From: Flammeovirga agarivorans
GTDB taxonomy: Bacteria; Bacteroidota; Bacteroidia; Cytophagales; Flammeovirgaceae
Direction: 5' to 3'
Length of the DNA: 64,000 nt
Assembly (NCBI RefSeq): GCF_012641475.1
Contig: NZ_JABAIL010000014.1
Coordinates: 1-64,000, forward strand
Shown: piece by piece, positions 1 through 9,654 of the stretch
Layout: the number at the start of each line of letters is the position of its first letter
Position numbering within the stretch: the stretch's first letter is position 1
The notes under the pieces: model-generated
What the model was told of the DNA's origin: nothing
What the model saw: the letters and a program-made list of their open reading frames with translations, nothing else
The model's database searches: none
Program-made: the position numbers and the translations under genes

Positions 1-4
1 AGTG

Positions 5-35
5 CAAAGGTAAGAAGAGAAATTTAATATGCAAT
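5..35 (-). promoter_or_regulatory. Leftward Bacteroidota-type promoter (proximal)
   Basis: Read on the minus strand, ATTG (35-32) is followed after exactly 19 nt by TACCTTTG (12-5). This fits the Bacteroidota primary sigma-factor consensus TTG-N19-TAnnTTTG. Transcription would leave the window to the left, so the gene served is not visible. Confidence 0.7.
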
Positions 36-151
36 GCTTATTTGATTTCATTTGAAATTTTAATTTACATCGCTGTCTTCTTTGCAAAATGTTGAAATGA
101 ATAGCACCCACTAGGAGTGTTTTTCAGTTGGCCTTCCGTTTGAAGGGAGTG

Positions 152-182
152 CAAAGGTAATAGCTAACTTGATAAATGCAAT
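152..182 (-). promoter_or_regulatory. Leftward Bacteroidota-type promoter (distal)
   Basis: On the minus strand ATTG (182-179), a 19-nt spacer and TACCTTTG (159-152) match the Bacteroidota promoter consensus. The -7 box and its flanks (TTACCTTTGCACT) are identical to those of the promoter at 5-35, which lies 147 bp downstream in the same direction. The transcript would begin near 145 with a small hairpin (CCTTC/GAAGG, 132-147). Confidence 0.7.
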
Positions 183-265
183 ATTTTCTAGCTATTATTA
201 TATTAAATGAAAATTAATCATCACACAACACACTAACAACGTGTATAGTATATTTCAATAAATAA

Positions 266-3175
266 TTAAATAAATTCAGGAACATATACTTTAACTACCG
301 TTCCCTTACCCTTTATTGACTCTAAAGAGATCGTTCCTTTTAATACCTCAACGGCTTCTTTTACTATAAAAAGACCCAAACCTGTACCATCTCCTGTTTC
401 ACTTGCTCTATAGAACATGTCAAACACCTTTGATTGATCATTTTTTCCAATACCTTCACCATTATCTTCAAATGCAATCATAATACCTTTCTTCTCGGGA
501 TATATTTTGATATTTAAGAAATGGTTTTCCTTATCTACATCAAAGTACTTAATACTATTCGTGAATAGGTTTGTCAGAATACTCCTTATCCTATTCTTAT
601 CTGTATTAAAGCCTCTATTCATTTTAACCTCAATATTTAACTTCTGTTGAGGTAACATACTAAATTGATGAGTTGCAATAATTGATTTCAGTTCATCTTT
701 AAGTGATACTGATTTAGGTTCAACTTTATTTCTGTTGTTTCTTAAAAACTCACCAAAATCTTTAATTAGATCTAAAATCCTATCTACATTTTTATCCATC
801 ATAGGTAAATAGGTTTGTTTTACAGTATCGGCAGTTTCCTTATTAGCAAGATTCAGCAAGCCTTTAATAGATGTAATAGGACCCTTTAGATCATGAGTAG
901 TACTATATAAAAAGCGATCTAGTTCTTTATTGGTTACTTCTAGTTCATGATTTTTTTCTAGAAGCCCTTCTTCGTATTCTTTTCTTTTAGAGATATCATG
1001 AGCATTGAAGATAGTATATAAACGCCCTTTGATTTTAGCAAGATTAGCACTTAACTCTACATTTACGTAAACTCCATCTCTTCTTTTCATTCTCACCTCT
1101 ATCTTTTGAGGTGCTGAAATATCTCCTCTTCTACACTGTTGTCGGTAGACAATCACTTTTCTTTGATCTTCTTTATGGAAAAAATCTATGATCACACTTC
1201 CTCTGAGATCAAAAAAGTTATTGTAACCGAGAAGTTTTTGTAACCCTCGATTATAATTTGCCACCCTGCCAGAATACTCTGCAATAAAACTATCTCTTGC
1301 TGCATTGATCATTGACTTCAGCCAAATCTTTTTACTCTTATTAGATTCCTCCTCTAGCTTTCTATCGGTAATGTCAGTAACGGCTCCTACAAAGCGTAAT
1401 AGTTTTCCTTTTTTGTTGAAAATAGGTCTAGCTTGAATATTCAAATATTCAATTCCTGAGATTTCCTTCATACAATTATTACACCTTACATCTAGATCAA
1501 TAGGTTGATGATGAATAGACAATTGTTTAACAGCCTCCATTAAAGGAAATTTATAGCTATTATAGATGTATTTAAATTGATGTCTTAATGAAGGTATTTG
1601 CTTTTCAGTACCGGCTGCTCCTAACATGTTAAACAAGTAGTCCGACCAATAATATCTTTGTTCGTCTACTTCATATACCCAATTACCTACTTTAGTGACT
1701 CTTTGAATCTCTTTCATGTAGGCTTCATGTCGTTTTAATTGAGTTAGGGCATTTTTCTGTTGAGAAATATCTTGTAAACCTCCATACAAACCAACTACCT
1801 TATTATGTCTAATAATTGGTCGTCCTGTAAGTCTCACCCATTGTTCTCCTTTATATTTTAGTCTAATACATAGTTCTAAATCAAAATCGTCTTGTTTCTT
1901 ATAGGCATTTCTAAGAATTACCATCGCTTCTTTTCTTGATTTATTATCACACATTGATAACAAGAAAGATGGATTTTTTTCTACAAACTCTTTGGATACC
2001 CCTACTACTTGAGAAACCTCCTCTGTTACAAGCATTTTTTTAGAGAAACGATCATATACCCAACCACAAGCCTTGATTAGGCGTTGCATCTCTCTAAGAA
2101 TATGACTATTTCTTTCTTTTTGAGTAATATTTTTTAGTGTCACAAACATTCCGAATGAATGATTTCCTAGAATTACTCGTTTGACATCCAATTCAAATAA
2201 TAAAGACTCTCCGTCCTTTCTATTGATATCTAAGAATGTCTTTTCATTAATACTTGTCTTTAAATCTGATGATACGATTTGATGAAACTCTTTCTTTACA
2301 TGTTCTCTTATGGATGAATGGACATATTCAAGAAATGAAACCCCAATTAATTCTTCTTGAGAATATTGCAGCAAGTCAGCTAAGTGCTTATTTACCTTAC
2401 AAATTTTTGAGTATTGATCTACCAAAATATATCCAGTATTCCCTGAATTAAGCATTAGACTAAACATGTCTTCTACAGAGTTTCTAGCAGTAACATCTTT
2501 ACATCTTACTAGACATGCATATACTTGATTTGCTTCATTGAAGATGGGCTGATAAATCGTTTTTACATAAACAGAATCATCATCTTTTGTGTAATAGGCT
2601 ACTTCTGTAGTATATGTTTCTCCATTTAAGGCAGAGTTTATTCCTGTTTTTACTCTTTTAGATCGATTGTATAATGCTCTGTACTGATTAAGCAAACCTA
2701 TTTCATTAGGGACTAACCTTTCTAAAAGATTAACCATAGCACTATTATAATCGATAAACTTATTCTCTTGGCTGACTAATGCTATCGCGTCTCTGGAGTC
2801 TTTGATTAATAATTGAATGATCGCATTTTGAGGAAAATGAGATAACTGGTTCTTTTCAAAAATATCAGGATAAATAAAATACCCTTCTATCGCATCTTCA
2901 ATTATAATTGTTGATCGATTTCCTTCTTGATCATATAACTCTTTCTTAACTTTCTGACCTATCTCTAATTCATTGAAAGACCCTAGAAAAACTCCCTTCC
3001 ATTCTATGGGACATAAATCAAAAAATGAATTGTATTTTAGGTGTTCATCCGTAATATCAAACAAAAAGATAGCCGCCTTATTTTCATTTAGTAATAAGAA
3101 GTCCTTTTTTTGTATTTGTAAAAAAGGGATTGTATTGTCTTTATCTATATTTGATAGCAATGACGGTTTGAACAT
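266..3175 (-). CDS. Cytoplasmic multi-PAS sensor histidine kinase
   Basis: A 969-residue histidine kinase without signal peptide or membrane segment, so it should sense a cytoplasmic cue. I see about five PAS-like units (roughly residues 110-230, 237-355, 358-475, 482-606, 616-735), several ending in the usual D-(I/V)-(T/S) linker such as NITQKER, DITDRK and DISKRK. The HisKA H-box is STTHDLKGPITS with the phospho-acceptor His761. The ATPase domain has an N-box (Asn873), DNGEGIG (904-910) and GTGLGLF near 931-937. There is no receiver domain and no response regulator gene nearby, so it is an orphan kinase whose partner is elsewhere. It is divergent from the aldo/keto reductase gene. The first 105 residues match nothing I recognise. 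Confidence 0.9.
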   Translation of the reverse strand: MFKPSLLSNIDKDNTIPFLQIQKKDFLLLNENKAAIFLFDITDEHLKYNSFFDLCPIEWKGVFLGSFNELEIGQKVKKELYDQEGNRSTIIIEDAIEGYFIYPDIFEKNQLSHFPQNAIIQLLIKDSRDAIALVSQENKFIDYNSAMVNLLERLVPNEIGLLNQYRALYNRSKRVKTGINSALNGETYTTEVAYYTKDDDSVYVKTIYQPIFNEANQVYACLVRCKDVTARNSVEDMFSLMLNSGNTGYILVDQYSKICKVNKHLADLLQYSQEELIGVSFLEYVHSSIREHVKKEFHQIVSSDLKTSINEKTFLDINRKDGESLLFELDVKRVILGNHSFGMFVTLKNITQKERNSHILREMQRLIKACGWVYDRFSKKMLVTEEVSQVVGVSKEFVEKNPSFLLSMCDNKSRKEAMVILRNAYKKQDDFDLELCIRLKYKGEQWVRLTGRPIIRHNKVVGLYGGLQDISQQKNALTQLKRHEAYMKEIQRVTKVGNWVYEVDEQRYYWSDYLFNMLGAAGTEKQIPSLRHQFKYIYNSYKFPLMEAVKQLSIHHQPIDLDVRCNNCMKEISGIEYLNIQARPIFNKKGKLLRFVGAVTDITDRKLEEESNKSKKIWLKSMINAARDSFIAEYSGRVANYNRGLQKLLGYNNFFDLRGSVIIDFFHKEDQRKVIVYRQQCRRGDISAPQKIEVRMKRRDGVYVNVELSANLAKIKGRLYTIFNAHDISKRKEYEEGLLEKNHELEVTNKELDRFLYSTTHDLKGPITSIKGLLNLANKETADTVKQTYLPMMDKNVDRILDLIKDFGEFLRNNRNKVEPKSVSLKDELKSIIATHQFSMLPQQKLNIEVKMNRGFNTDKNRIRSILTNLFTNSIKYFDVDKENHFLNIKIYPEKKGIMIAFEDNGEGIGKNDQSKVFDMFYRASETGDGTGLGLFIVKEAVEVLKGTISLESIKGKGTVVKVYVPEFI

Positions 3176-3276
3176 AGTTTCGGGAGTTCCTTAGATAGCC
3201 AGTAGTTATTGTGTTGAATTTGATTGTCCTTACAATTTAAAAATTTATAGAAAAAACGAAAAATTATAATACTAAT

Positions 3277-4134
3277 ATGTTATCACAAATTGTTACAGGA
3301 GTTTGGAATTGGGGAGATCTTTCACCTCAAGAAATAAATAAACTAATACACCAAAGTATTGATGCAGGTATCACAACTTTTGATCATGCAGATATTTATG
3401 GTGGATATACAATTGAAAAATTATTTGGTGATGCATTAGCTTTATCACCAGAATTGAAGAGTAAATTACAGATTGTCACTAAATGCGGCATTAAGTTATT
3501 ACATCCAAATCGTCCATCACATCAGTTAAAATCTTACGATACTAGTAAATCTCATATTATTCAGTCTGTAGATAAGTCTCTAGAAAATTTACAGGTGGAT
3601 GTTTTAGATTATATCTTAATTCATAGACCTGATCCTTTATTACAACCTAAAGAAGTTGCAGAAACTATCGAAGAGCTAAAAACTGCTGGTAAAGTAAAAG
3701 CTTTTGGTGTTAGTAACTTCCTTCCTCATCAGGTAGATGCATTACAGAAAGAGGTTAATATTGAGATCAATCAAGTTCAGATTTCACCATTGCACACAAC
3801 GGCTCTATATGATGGATCTTTAGACAACTGTCTGAAAAATGATATCCGTCCGATGGCGTGGTCACCGCTTGGCAATGGTAGAATCTTTACAGAATCTTCT
3901 CCGGAAATTGACTCACTGAAAAATGTTCTAAGTGAAGTTGGAGAGAAATATGGTCTTGCCTTAGATCAGACTATTTTTGCTTGGCATTTATCTCATCCAA
4001 CGAGAATTATTCCTGTTTTAGGCACAACAAAAGGAAGTCGTATTGTTGCAGCAGCAGAAGTAATGGACAAAACATTAGAAAGAGAAGATTGGTTTAGAAT
4101 TCTACAAGCTGCAGAAGGACACGAAGTACCTTAA
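3277..4134 (+). CDS. Aldo/keto reductase, YdhF-like
   Basis: A 285-residue NAD(P)H-dependent oxidoreductase of the aldo/keto reductase superfamily, expected to be a cytosolic TIM barrel. The catalytic tetrad is readable: Asp36 and Tyr41 in FDHADIYGGY, Lys69 in VTKCG and His116 in LIHRPDP. The cofactor-side segments (KAFGVSNF, AWSPLGNGRIF, IPVLGTTKGSR) are typical. The DHADIYGG and KCGI wording resembles the E. coli YdhF subgroup. The substrate cannot be inferred. The K+ channel gene starts 16 nt downstream on the same strand, so the two are probably co-transcribed. Confidence 0.9.
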   Translation: MLSQIVTGVWNWGDLSPQEINKLIHQSIDAGITTFDHADIYGGYTIEKLFGDALALSPELKSKLQIVTKCGIKLLHPNRPSHQLKSYDTSKSHIIQSVDKSLENLQVDVLDYILIHRPDPLLQPKEVAETIEELKTAGKVKAFGVSNFLPHQVDALQKEVNIEINQVQISPLHTTALYDGSLDNCLKNDIRPMAWSPLGNGRIFTESSPEIDSLKNVLSEVGEKYGLALDQTIFAWHLSHPTRIIPVLGTTKGSRIVAAAEVMDKTLEREDWFRILQAAEGHEVP

Positions 4135-4150
4135 TGATTATTGATTTATA

Positions 4151-5098
4151 ATGCCTGATAAAAGTTCAAAAATTCAAGACCCTGGAGTTGGGGCTAGCTA
4201 TCAGCATAAAACAAAAAGGATAATTAATCCAGATGGTTCTTTTAATGTAAAGAGAGTTGGTACATTAAATATTATCAACGATGCCTACCATTGGTTAATT
4301 ACTATTCCTTGGGCTCCTTTTATTGCGGTAGTTACGAGTGTAATTTTAGCAACGAATTTCGTTTATGCATTGGTATATCTCATAATAGGTGTAGAACACA
4401 TCAGTGGCGTTCAACCAAGTGGCTACCTTATGGATGATTTTATAAGTGCATTGTTTTTTAGTGTCCAAACTTTCACTACTGTTGGGTATGGAGCTATGGC
4501 TCCTATTGGAAACCTCACAAGTTTAATAGCCAGTTTAGAAGCTTTTAATGGGCTATTACTTTCTGCGTTTTCTACCGGTATTCTTTATGGTCGTTTTTCA
4601 AGACCAATATCTAAAATTAAGTTTTCGCAAACGGCCTTACTTACACCATACAAGAATACAAAGTACGATTCCATCCAATTCAGAGTTGTAAATAAAAGGG
4701 CTAATACCTTACTAAATATTCGAGCTTCAGTGTATTTATCAATTAATGCTAAATCACAACAACCAGGAGAATTTCGATTAAAAAGAGATTTTTATGATTT
4801 ATCCTTAGAGCGTAGTAGCATTATGTTTTTACCACTTACTTGGACTATTGTTCATATCATTGATGAAAACAGTCCTTTGTATGGTATTAATTTAAAAGAG
4901 TTAGTGGATAGACAAACTGAAATGTTGATTACACTGAATGGTTTTGATGAAACTTTTGGTCAGGATACATATACTTACTTCTCCTATTTTGCATCAGAAT
5001 TTGAAGAAAATAAGAAGTTTATCAGAAACTTTACTGTAGATAATAATGGTGATATTATTCTTAATGTTGATGATGTACATATGACAGAAGATTTATAA
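4151..5098 (+). CDS. Inward-rectifier potassium channel (KirBac type)
   Basis: A 315-residue channel subunit. Two membrane segments (about 57-80 and 122-147) flank a pore helix and the K+ selectivity filter TVGYG at 110-114, within QTFTTVGYGAMAP. The remaining ~165 residues form the cytoplasmic immunoglobulin-like domain seen in prokaryotic Kir channels (FRVVNKRANTLLN, LTWTIVHIIDENSPLYG). A slide helix precedes TM1 (DAYHWLITIPW). It should assemble as a tetramer in the inner membrane. It follows the aldo/keto reductase gene by 16 nt and ends at a strong bidirectional terminator. Confidence 0.93.
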   Translation: MPDKSSKIQDPGVGASYQHKTKRIINPDGSFNVKRVGTLNIINDAYHWLITIPWAPFIAVVTSVILATNFVYALVYLIIGVEHISGVQPSGYLMDDFISALFFSVQTFTTVGYGAMAPIGNLTSLIASLEAFNGLLLSAFSTGILYGRFSRPISKIKFSQTALLTPYKNTKYDSIQFRVVNKRANTLLNIRASVYLSINAKSQQPGEFRLKRDFYDLSLERSSIMFLPLTWTIVHIIDENSPLYGINLKELVDRQTEMLITLNGFDETFGQDTYTYFSYFASEFEENKKFIRNFTVDNNGDIILNVDDVHMTEDL

Positions 5099-5103
5099 AA
5101 AAG

Positions 5104-5128
5104 GCTCTTGGTGGTATAAACCAAGAGC
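5104..5128. terminator. Bidirectional terminator between the K+ channel gene and uvrC
   Basis: A perfect 8-bp stem GCTCTTGG (5104-5111) / CCAAGAGC (5121-5128) is flanked by an A-run on the left and a T-run (5129-5135) on the right, so it can stop both convergent genes. Confidence 0.9.
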
Positions 5129-5133
5129 TTTTT

Positions 5134-6942
5134 TTATGCTAAACCGTCTTTCACTTTTTGAGCTTTACTTTGTCCTATCAGATCTGCCACTTCATCTACA
5201 GATGCAGCCTTTATATTTGATAAGGTTTTATAGTGAGTGAGTAATTTTTTTATTGTATTTGGACCAACTCCTGGGATATCTTCAAGCTTCGTATGAATAC
5301 TTCCTTTGCTTCTTAGATTTCTATGAAAAGTGATACCAAATCTATGAGCTTCATCCCTTAATCTTTGTACCAATTGTAAAGACCTCGATTTCTTACTAAG
5401 ATGTAGTGGTATTGGATCTTCTGGAAAGAAAATCTCTTCTAATTTTTTTGCGATACCAATCACCGGAAGCTTTCCATACAAGCCTAACCTTTCTAATGCC
5501 TCTACAGCTGAACTCAGTTGCCCTTTACCCCCATCGATAATTACCAATTGTGGCAATTTTTGTTTTTCATCGAGTAACCTTCTATATCTTCTATATACAG
5601 CCTCTTCCATAGATGCAAAGTCATTAGGGCCTTCTACAGTTTTCACATGAAAATGTCTGTAATCTTTTTTCGCTGGTCTACCATCTCTGAAAACAACACA
5701 TGCAGAAACTGGGTTTGAACCTTGTATGTTTGAGTTATCAAAACACTCAATATGAACAGGAACCTCTTTTAATTGAAGGTCATTTTTTAGTTGAAGTAAT
5801 GTCTGATAGCTACTTTTCTTATCATTTATTTCTCCTCTTGATGTTTCTCTTTCCCTTTTATAATACATTGCATTTTTAAAAGACAATTGTATTAATTTTT
5901 TCCCATCACCAATTTTAGGTATTGAGAATTCCATACGTTCATCTTCATCAATAACATCACTAAGGTCGATATTCGTATATATTTTTCTTGAATTTGTAGA
6001 GTATCGTTCTCTAAAATCCATGATTGCGTAAAGGAGAAGTTCACTATCAGATTCGTCCATTCTTTTTGTCAGTTGATTGGATTCTGAATGCATAATTCCT
6101 CCGTTCATTATTTTTATAAAGTTAACGTAGGCAAACTTATCATCAGTAACTATCGCATATACTTCACACTCTCTGAATGTAGGAGAAACAACCAATGATT
6201 TAGACTGATAATTGGTAAGAAGATCTAACTTCTGCTTCCATTGTTGTGCCTCTTCAAAAGCTAAAGCACTAACAGCCTCTTCCATTTTCTGTGTAAAGAA
6301 CTCTTTGGGAACACTTAAATTACCTTTCAGGATCTGTAATATCTGATTAATATCTTGTTGGTAATCTTCCTCCTTTTGTTTTCCTTCACAAGGACCTAAA
6401 CAATTATTGATATGGTATTCTAAACAGACAGAGTATTTTCCTGCAGCAACATTATCTTCTGATAAATTATATGTACAGTTTCTGATTTTATATAACTGTT
6501 TAAAAAGATCCAAAAGAGCATTCATTGTCCTTAAACTAGGATAAGGACCAAAATATTTATGTCTTTTATCTTCTGTATTTCTGGTATAAAATACTCTTGG
6601 AAATCGCTCTTTCGTTACACAGATATAGGGATATGTTTTATCATCCTTTAGAAGAATATTGTATTTGGGTTGATTCTTTTTTATTAAGTTATTTTCAAGT
6701 AATAAAGCATCATATTCAGTATCCACTACAATGAATTCAATTTTTCGAATCTCAGTCACTAAGCGTTTCGTCTTACGATTCATTGTGGCCTGCTTCAGAA
6801 AATAAGAAGACACCCTGTTTCTAAGTTTTTTGGCTTTGCCTATATAGATGATTTTTCCTTCATCATTAAAATACTTATATACTCCAGGTTGCATTGGAAG
6901 GTTTTTTACCACCTTCATTAATTCTTCTTTATAATCTTCCAT
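5134..6942 (-). CDS. uvrC: UvrABC excinuclease subunit C
   Basis: The nuclease subunit of nucleotide excision repair, which makes both incisions around a lesion bound by UvrB. The 602 residues show the N-terminal GIY-YIG nuclease (GVYKYF at 20-25, YIGKAKKLRNR from 33), the UVR helical motif that contacts UvrB (around 210-240), the RNase H-like domain (ECFDNSNIQGSNPVS, IIDGGKGQLSSA) and a C-terminal helix-hairpin-helix (IPGVGPNTIKKLL). Length is normal. It stands alone and shares a bidirectional terminator with the convergent K+ channel gene. Confidence 0.97.
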   Translation of the reverse strand: MEDYKEELMKVVKNLPMQPGVYKYFNDEGKIIYIGKAKKLRNRVSSYFLKQATMNRKTKRLVTEIRKIEFIVVDTEYDALLLENNLIKKNQPKYNILLKDDKTYPYICVTKERFPRVFYTRNTEDKRHKYFGPYPSLRTMNALLDLFKQLYKIRNCTYNLSEDNVAAGKYSVCLEYHINNCLGPCEGKQKEEDYQQDINQILQILKGNLSVPKEFFTQKMEEAVSALAFEEAQQWKQKLDLLTNYQSKSLVVSPTFRECEVYAIVTDDKFAYVNFIKIMNGGIMHSESNQLTKRMDESDSELLLYAIMDFRERYSTNSRKIYTNIDLSDVIDEDERMEFSIPKIGDGKKLIQLSFKNAMYYKRERETSRGEINDKKSSYQTLLQLKNDLQLKEVPVHIECFDNSNIQGSNPVSACVVFRDGRPAKKDYRHFHVKTVEGPNDFASMEEAVYRRYRRLLDEKQKLPQLVIIDGGKGQLSSAVEALERLGLYGKLPVIGIAKKLEEIFFPEDPIPLHLSKKSRSLQLVQRLRDEAHRFGITFHRNLRSKGSIHTKLEDIPGVGPNTIKKLLTHYKTLSNIKAASVDEVADLIGQSKAQKVKDGLA

Positions 6943-6999
6943 ACTTACAGTTTGATAAAAAGCACTTACGAATATACTGTTTTTAAAGGGTAAAAAAAT

Positions 7000-7034
7000 A
7001 AGGAGTAACTAGATTTACAACTAGCATACTCCTT
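7000..7034 (-). terminator. Terminator of mtgA
   Basis: Stem AAGGAGTA (7000-7007) / TACTCCTT (7027-7034) encloses a nested CTAG/CTAG pair. Seven A residues at 6992-6998 give the U-tract on the minus strand. Confidence 0.85.
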
Positions 7035-7059
7035 ACAGATATTTGTAATATTTTTTAGA

Positions 7060-7689
7060 CTATTGCATAAATCTATTCAGCAAGTTAAATCTAGCCTCTA
7101 TTATCTTGTCAGTGTTATAGGTAGATGGTTCTATTTCAACAGGATTCGATAATACTGATGCAAGTTTTAATTTTTGTGTTCTAGATAAATATCTAAGATC
7201 TTTTTTATAATAAAAGTCTGCAGCTTCTCCGATACCATAAATATTATCGCCCCATTCTACATAGTTTAAATACAACTCGAAGATTCGATCTTTATCAAGA
7301 ATACATTCCATACCTACAGCACCAATAGTCTCTAGGTATTTTCCCAAGTTATTCTGATGAGGCATTAAGAACATATTTCTTGCTACTTTTTGAGATATAG
7401 TAGCATCCGTTAGTGGATGGTCTGTCTGAGCATAACCATTATGTTGTTGGAAAGTAGGATCTTCTACCCCAATGATCGCAGTTTGAATATCATTAGGAAC
7501 AGCATCTTTGGGAATAAACTTTGGTATACTTACCTGATTTATATCAAAATTTGCTCTGGCACACATATATAAAGACATAGTAGGATTGGCCCATTTTAAA
7601 TAAAATGAACTAAAAGCTACATAAATAATAAAGAGGATGTGAACCCCTAAAATCGTAATAGATAATCGTTTTATAAATGGTAAAATCAT
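7060..7689 (-). CDS. mtgA: Monofunctional peptidoglycan glycosyltransferase (GT51)
   Basis: A 209-residue biosynthetic transglycosylase that would polymerise lipid II into glycan strands on the outer face of the inner membrane. One N-terminal membrane anchor (about 8-30) precedes a GT51 domain. The catalytic motif VEDPTFQQHNG places the general base at Glu76, ATISQKVARNMFL matches the family's STITQQ-type motif, and LYLNYVEWGDNIYG matches the late MtgA motif. No transpeptidase domain follows, so it is monofunctional. It has its own terminator at 7000-7034. Confidence 0.88.
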   Translation of the reverse strand: MILPFIKRLSITILGVHILFIIYVAFSSFYLKWANPTMSLYMCARANFDINQVSIPKFIPKDAVPNDIQTAIIGVEDPTFQQHNGYAQTDHPLTDATISQKVARNMFLMPHQNNLGKYLETIGAVGMECILDKDRIFELYLNYVEWGDNIYGIGEAADFYYKKDLRYLSRTQKLKLASVLSNPVEIEPSTYNTDKIIEARFNLLNRFMQ

Positions 7690-7764
7690 GTTAGTGAGGG
7701 GTATTAGGTAGTACTATATCGTTGAGTGTAATACTCCTATAATTTATTGAAAACAAGTTAGATA

Positions 7765-7800
7765 CACTTAAGTGATTCGTAATTATTTTTTTGAATTACG
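7765..7800. other. Palindrome and adjacent hairpin between mtgA and the DUF2911 gene
   Basis: A 10-bp palindrome CACTTAAGTG (7765-7774) lies beside an inverted repeat CGTAATT (7778-7784) / AATTACG (7794-7800). It lies 35 bp past the stop of the DUF2911 gene and 76 bp before the mtgA start. Without a clean U-tract it is a weak terminator candidate or an operator for mtgA. Confidence 0.35.
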
Positions 7801-7834
7801 TTAAATTTCCACTTATTTTCTTAAAATTCAAAAA

Positions 7835-8383
7835 TTATTCCTCAGAATCTTCTGGTTTTCTAATAGGTACGACAATAGAAATTCTTTCCCATATGGCTAC
7901 TAAATTACACCCTTCTGGATCATCTTGTAGGAAAATAGAGAATTTTTGGAAAATCCTGAACGAGTTTAATGCAGGTAATTTAAGTCTAAATACATCCTCA
8001 TTTTTATTGTACTTGTAGGTACCCCAAGACCCTTGTGCTTTGTTGACTATTAAGGTCCATTCTGCTGTATCTGGAATCGCATAAAGCGAATAAGTACCTT
8101 CTTCTAATAACTCTCCCCCAAACATCACATCTTTAGTTATTGTGATTTCTGTTGCATCATCATCACCAAATCTCCAGATTTTTCTCCAAGGTACGGAAAC
8201 ACCAAATTTCTTATCGAAATCAGACTTCATCTTTGGTCTTCCGTATGTAACTTTTACGTAAGTACCGTCTTCCATTTTATGAGTTGCCATTCCAGTCTCA
8301 CTTTTTCTAGGCTTATGTTTGATATCTTGAGCGTGTAAACTGAAAGGAAAAATAAAAAGTAATAGGGCTATATATTTTCTCAT
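7835..8383 (-). CDS. Secreted DUF2911 protein
   Basis: A 182-residue exported protein with a type I signal peptide (MRKYIALLLFIFPFSLHAQ). The mature part carries the DUF2911 pattern: YGRPKMK, a WRFGDDDATEIT segment, GTYSLYAIP, and WTLIVNKAQGSWG. The family is common in Bacteroidota and its function is not established. The domain is compact and β-rich, and probably periplasmic. It is preceded by the hisB terminator and is therefore its own unit. Confidence 0.85.
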   Translation of the reverse strand: MRKYIALLLFIFPFSLHAQDIKHKPRKSETGMATHKMEDGTYVKVTYGRPKMKSDFDKKFGVSVPWRKIWRFGDDDATEITITKDVMFGGELLEEGTYSLYAIPDTAEWTLIVNKAQGSWGTYKYNKNEDVFRLKLPALNSFRIFQKFSIFLQDDPEGCNLVAIWERISIVVPIRKPEDSEE

Positions 8384-8412
8384 ATTGTATGGATTGTCAA
8401 ATCAATAAAAAA

Positions 8413-8451
8413 ACGGAAATCACTTAAAAAAATATTATCAGTGATTTCCGT
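8413..8451 (-). terminator. Terminator of hisB
   Basis: A perfect 12-bp stem ACGGAAATCACT (8413-8424) / AGTGATTTCCGT (8440-8451), with A residues at 8407-8413 giving a U-tract on the minus strand. Confidence 0.88.
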
Positions 8452-8479
8452 TTCAAATATCGTAAAAAGAATTCTTATT

Positions 8480-9589
8480 CTATAGTACCCCTTTGGTACT
8501 TGGAATTTCATTATTTCCTTCTTCAACTTTTATTGCCATTCTTATTGCTTTTGCGAATGCTTTAAAAGCCCCTTCTATAATATGATGATCATTATCTCCT
8601 GTCGTCTTAATATTTAAGTTACAGCCTGCTGTATCTGAGAATGACTTAAAGAAATGCGAGAACATCTCTACTGGAAAATCTCCAACACTTTCTCTTGATA
8701 AAGGTGCATCACAAACAAACCAAGGTCTACCTGAAAAGTCTAATGCCACTTGAGCTAATACTTCATCCATAGGAGCGATAAAGAAACCATATCTTTCAAT
8801 ACCTCTTTTATCACCTAATGCTTGTTTGAAAGCTTCACCGATAGCTAAGCCTGTATCTTCAATTGTATGGTGCTCATCAATATATAAATCACCTGTTACT
8901 TTTACAGTAAGGTCTATTTTACCATGACGAGCAACTTGGTGTAACATATGATCAAAGAAACCAATTCCTGTAGAAAGGTCTGATTTACCACTACCGTCCA
9001 AGTTTACTTTAATCAGAATAGATGTTTCATTAGTGATACGCTCTACTTTAGCTTCTCTTCCATTTGGAGAGTAGTTTGATAGAAACTCATAAATTTCCTT
9101 CCAAGATTTAGTTTCTAATACTGCATCTTCTGAAGAACCTTTTTCACCAATAAAAATTCCTTGAGCACCTAAATTTGTTGCTAATTCAACATCTGTAAGT
9201 CTATCGCCTATGACGAAACTATTTTTTAAGTCATAATCTCCAGACATGTAGGCTGTCATTAAACCTGTTCTAGGCTTTCTTGTTGGGGCATTTTCATGCT
9301 CAAAAGTCTTATCGATCAACATATCATCAAAGACAATTCCTTCACCTTTTAAGGTGTCCAACATTTTATTATGTGCAGGCCAAAATGTATCTTCTGGGTA
9401 ACTATCAGTACCTAAGCCATCTTGGTTTGTTACCATTACTAATTCATAGTCGAGTTCTTGTGCTATTTTTTGTAATTGAGAAATAGCCATAGGAACAAAC
9501 TCTAACTTTTCTAATGAATCTACCTGATAATCTACAGGAGGTTCAACGATAATTGTTCCGTCACGATCAATAAATAATGCCTTTTTCAT
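8480..9589 (-). CDS. hisB: Bifunctional histidinol-phosphatase / imidazoleglycerol-phosphate dehydratase
   Basis: Catalyses two histidine-biosynthesis steps: dehydration of imidazoleglycerol phosphate and dephosphorylation of histidinol phosphate. The N-terminal HAD domain begins FIDRDGTI with nucleophile Asp8 and Asp10. From about residue 180 comes the IGPD domain, with the metal-binding motifs [29 protein letters not shown] and [11 protein letters not shown]. At 369 residues it is the full fusion known from enterobacteria and Bacteroidota. No other his gene is present in the window. It lies 65 nt downstream of the GWxTD gene on the same strand and may be co-transcribed with it. Confidence 0.96.
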   Translation of the reverse strand: MKKALFIDRDGTIIVEPPVDYQVDSLEKLEFVPMAISQLQKIAQELDYELVMVTNQDGLGTDSYPEDTFWPAHNKMLDTLKGEGIVFDDMLIDKTFEHENAPTRKPRTGLMTAYMSGDYDLKNSFVIGDRLTDVELATNLGAQGIFIGEKGSSEDAVLETKSWKEIYEFLSNYSPNGREAKVERITNETSILIKVNLDGSGKSDLSTGIGFFDHMLHQVARHGKIDLTVKVTGDLYIDEHHTIEDTGLAIGEAFKQALGDKRGIERYGFFIAPMDEVLAQVALDFSGRPWFVCDAPLSRESVGDFPVEMFSHFFKSFSDTAGCNLNIKTTGDNDHHIIEGAFKAFAKAIRMAIKVEEGNNEIPSTKGVL

Positions 9590-9654
9590 GAAGCTTGTTC
9601 GTAGTTCTGATTATACTTTTGTTTAATTCAGCTCACAATATACGATGTATTTCA

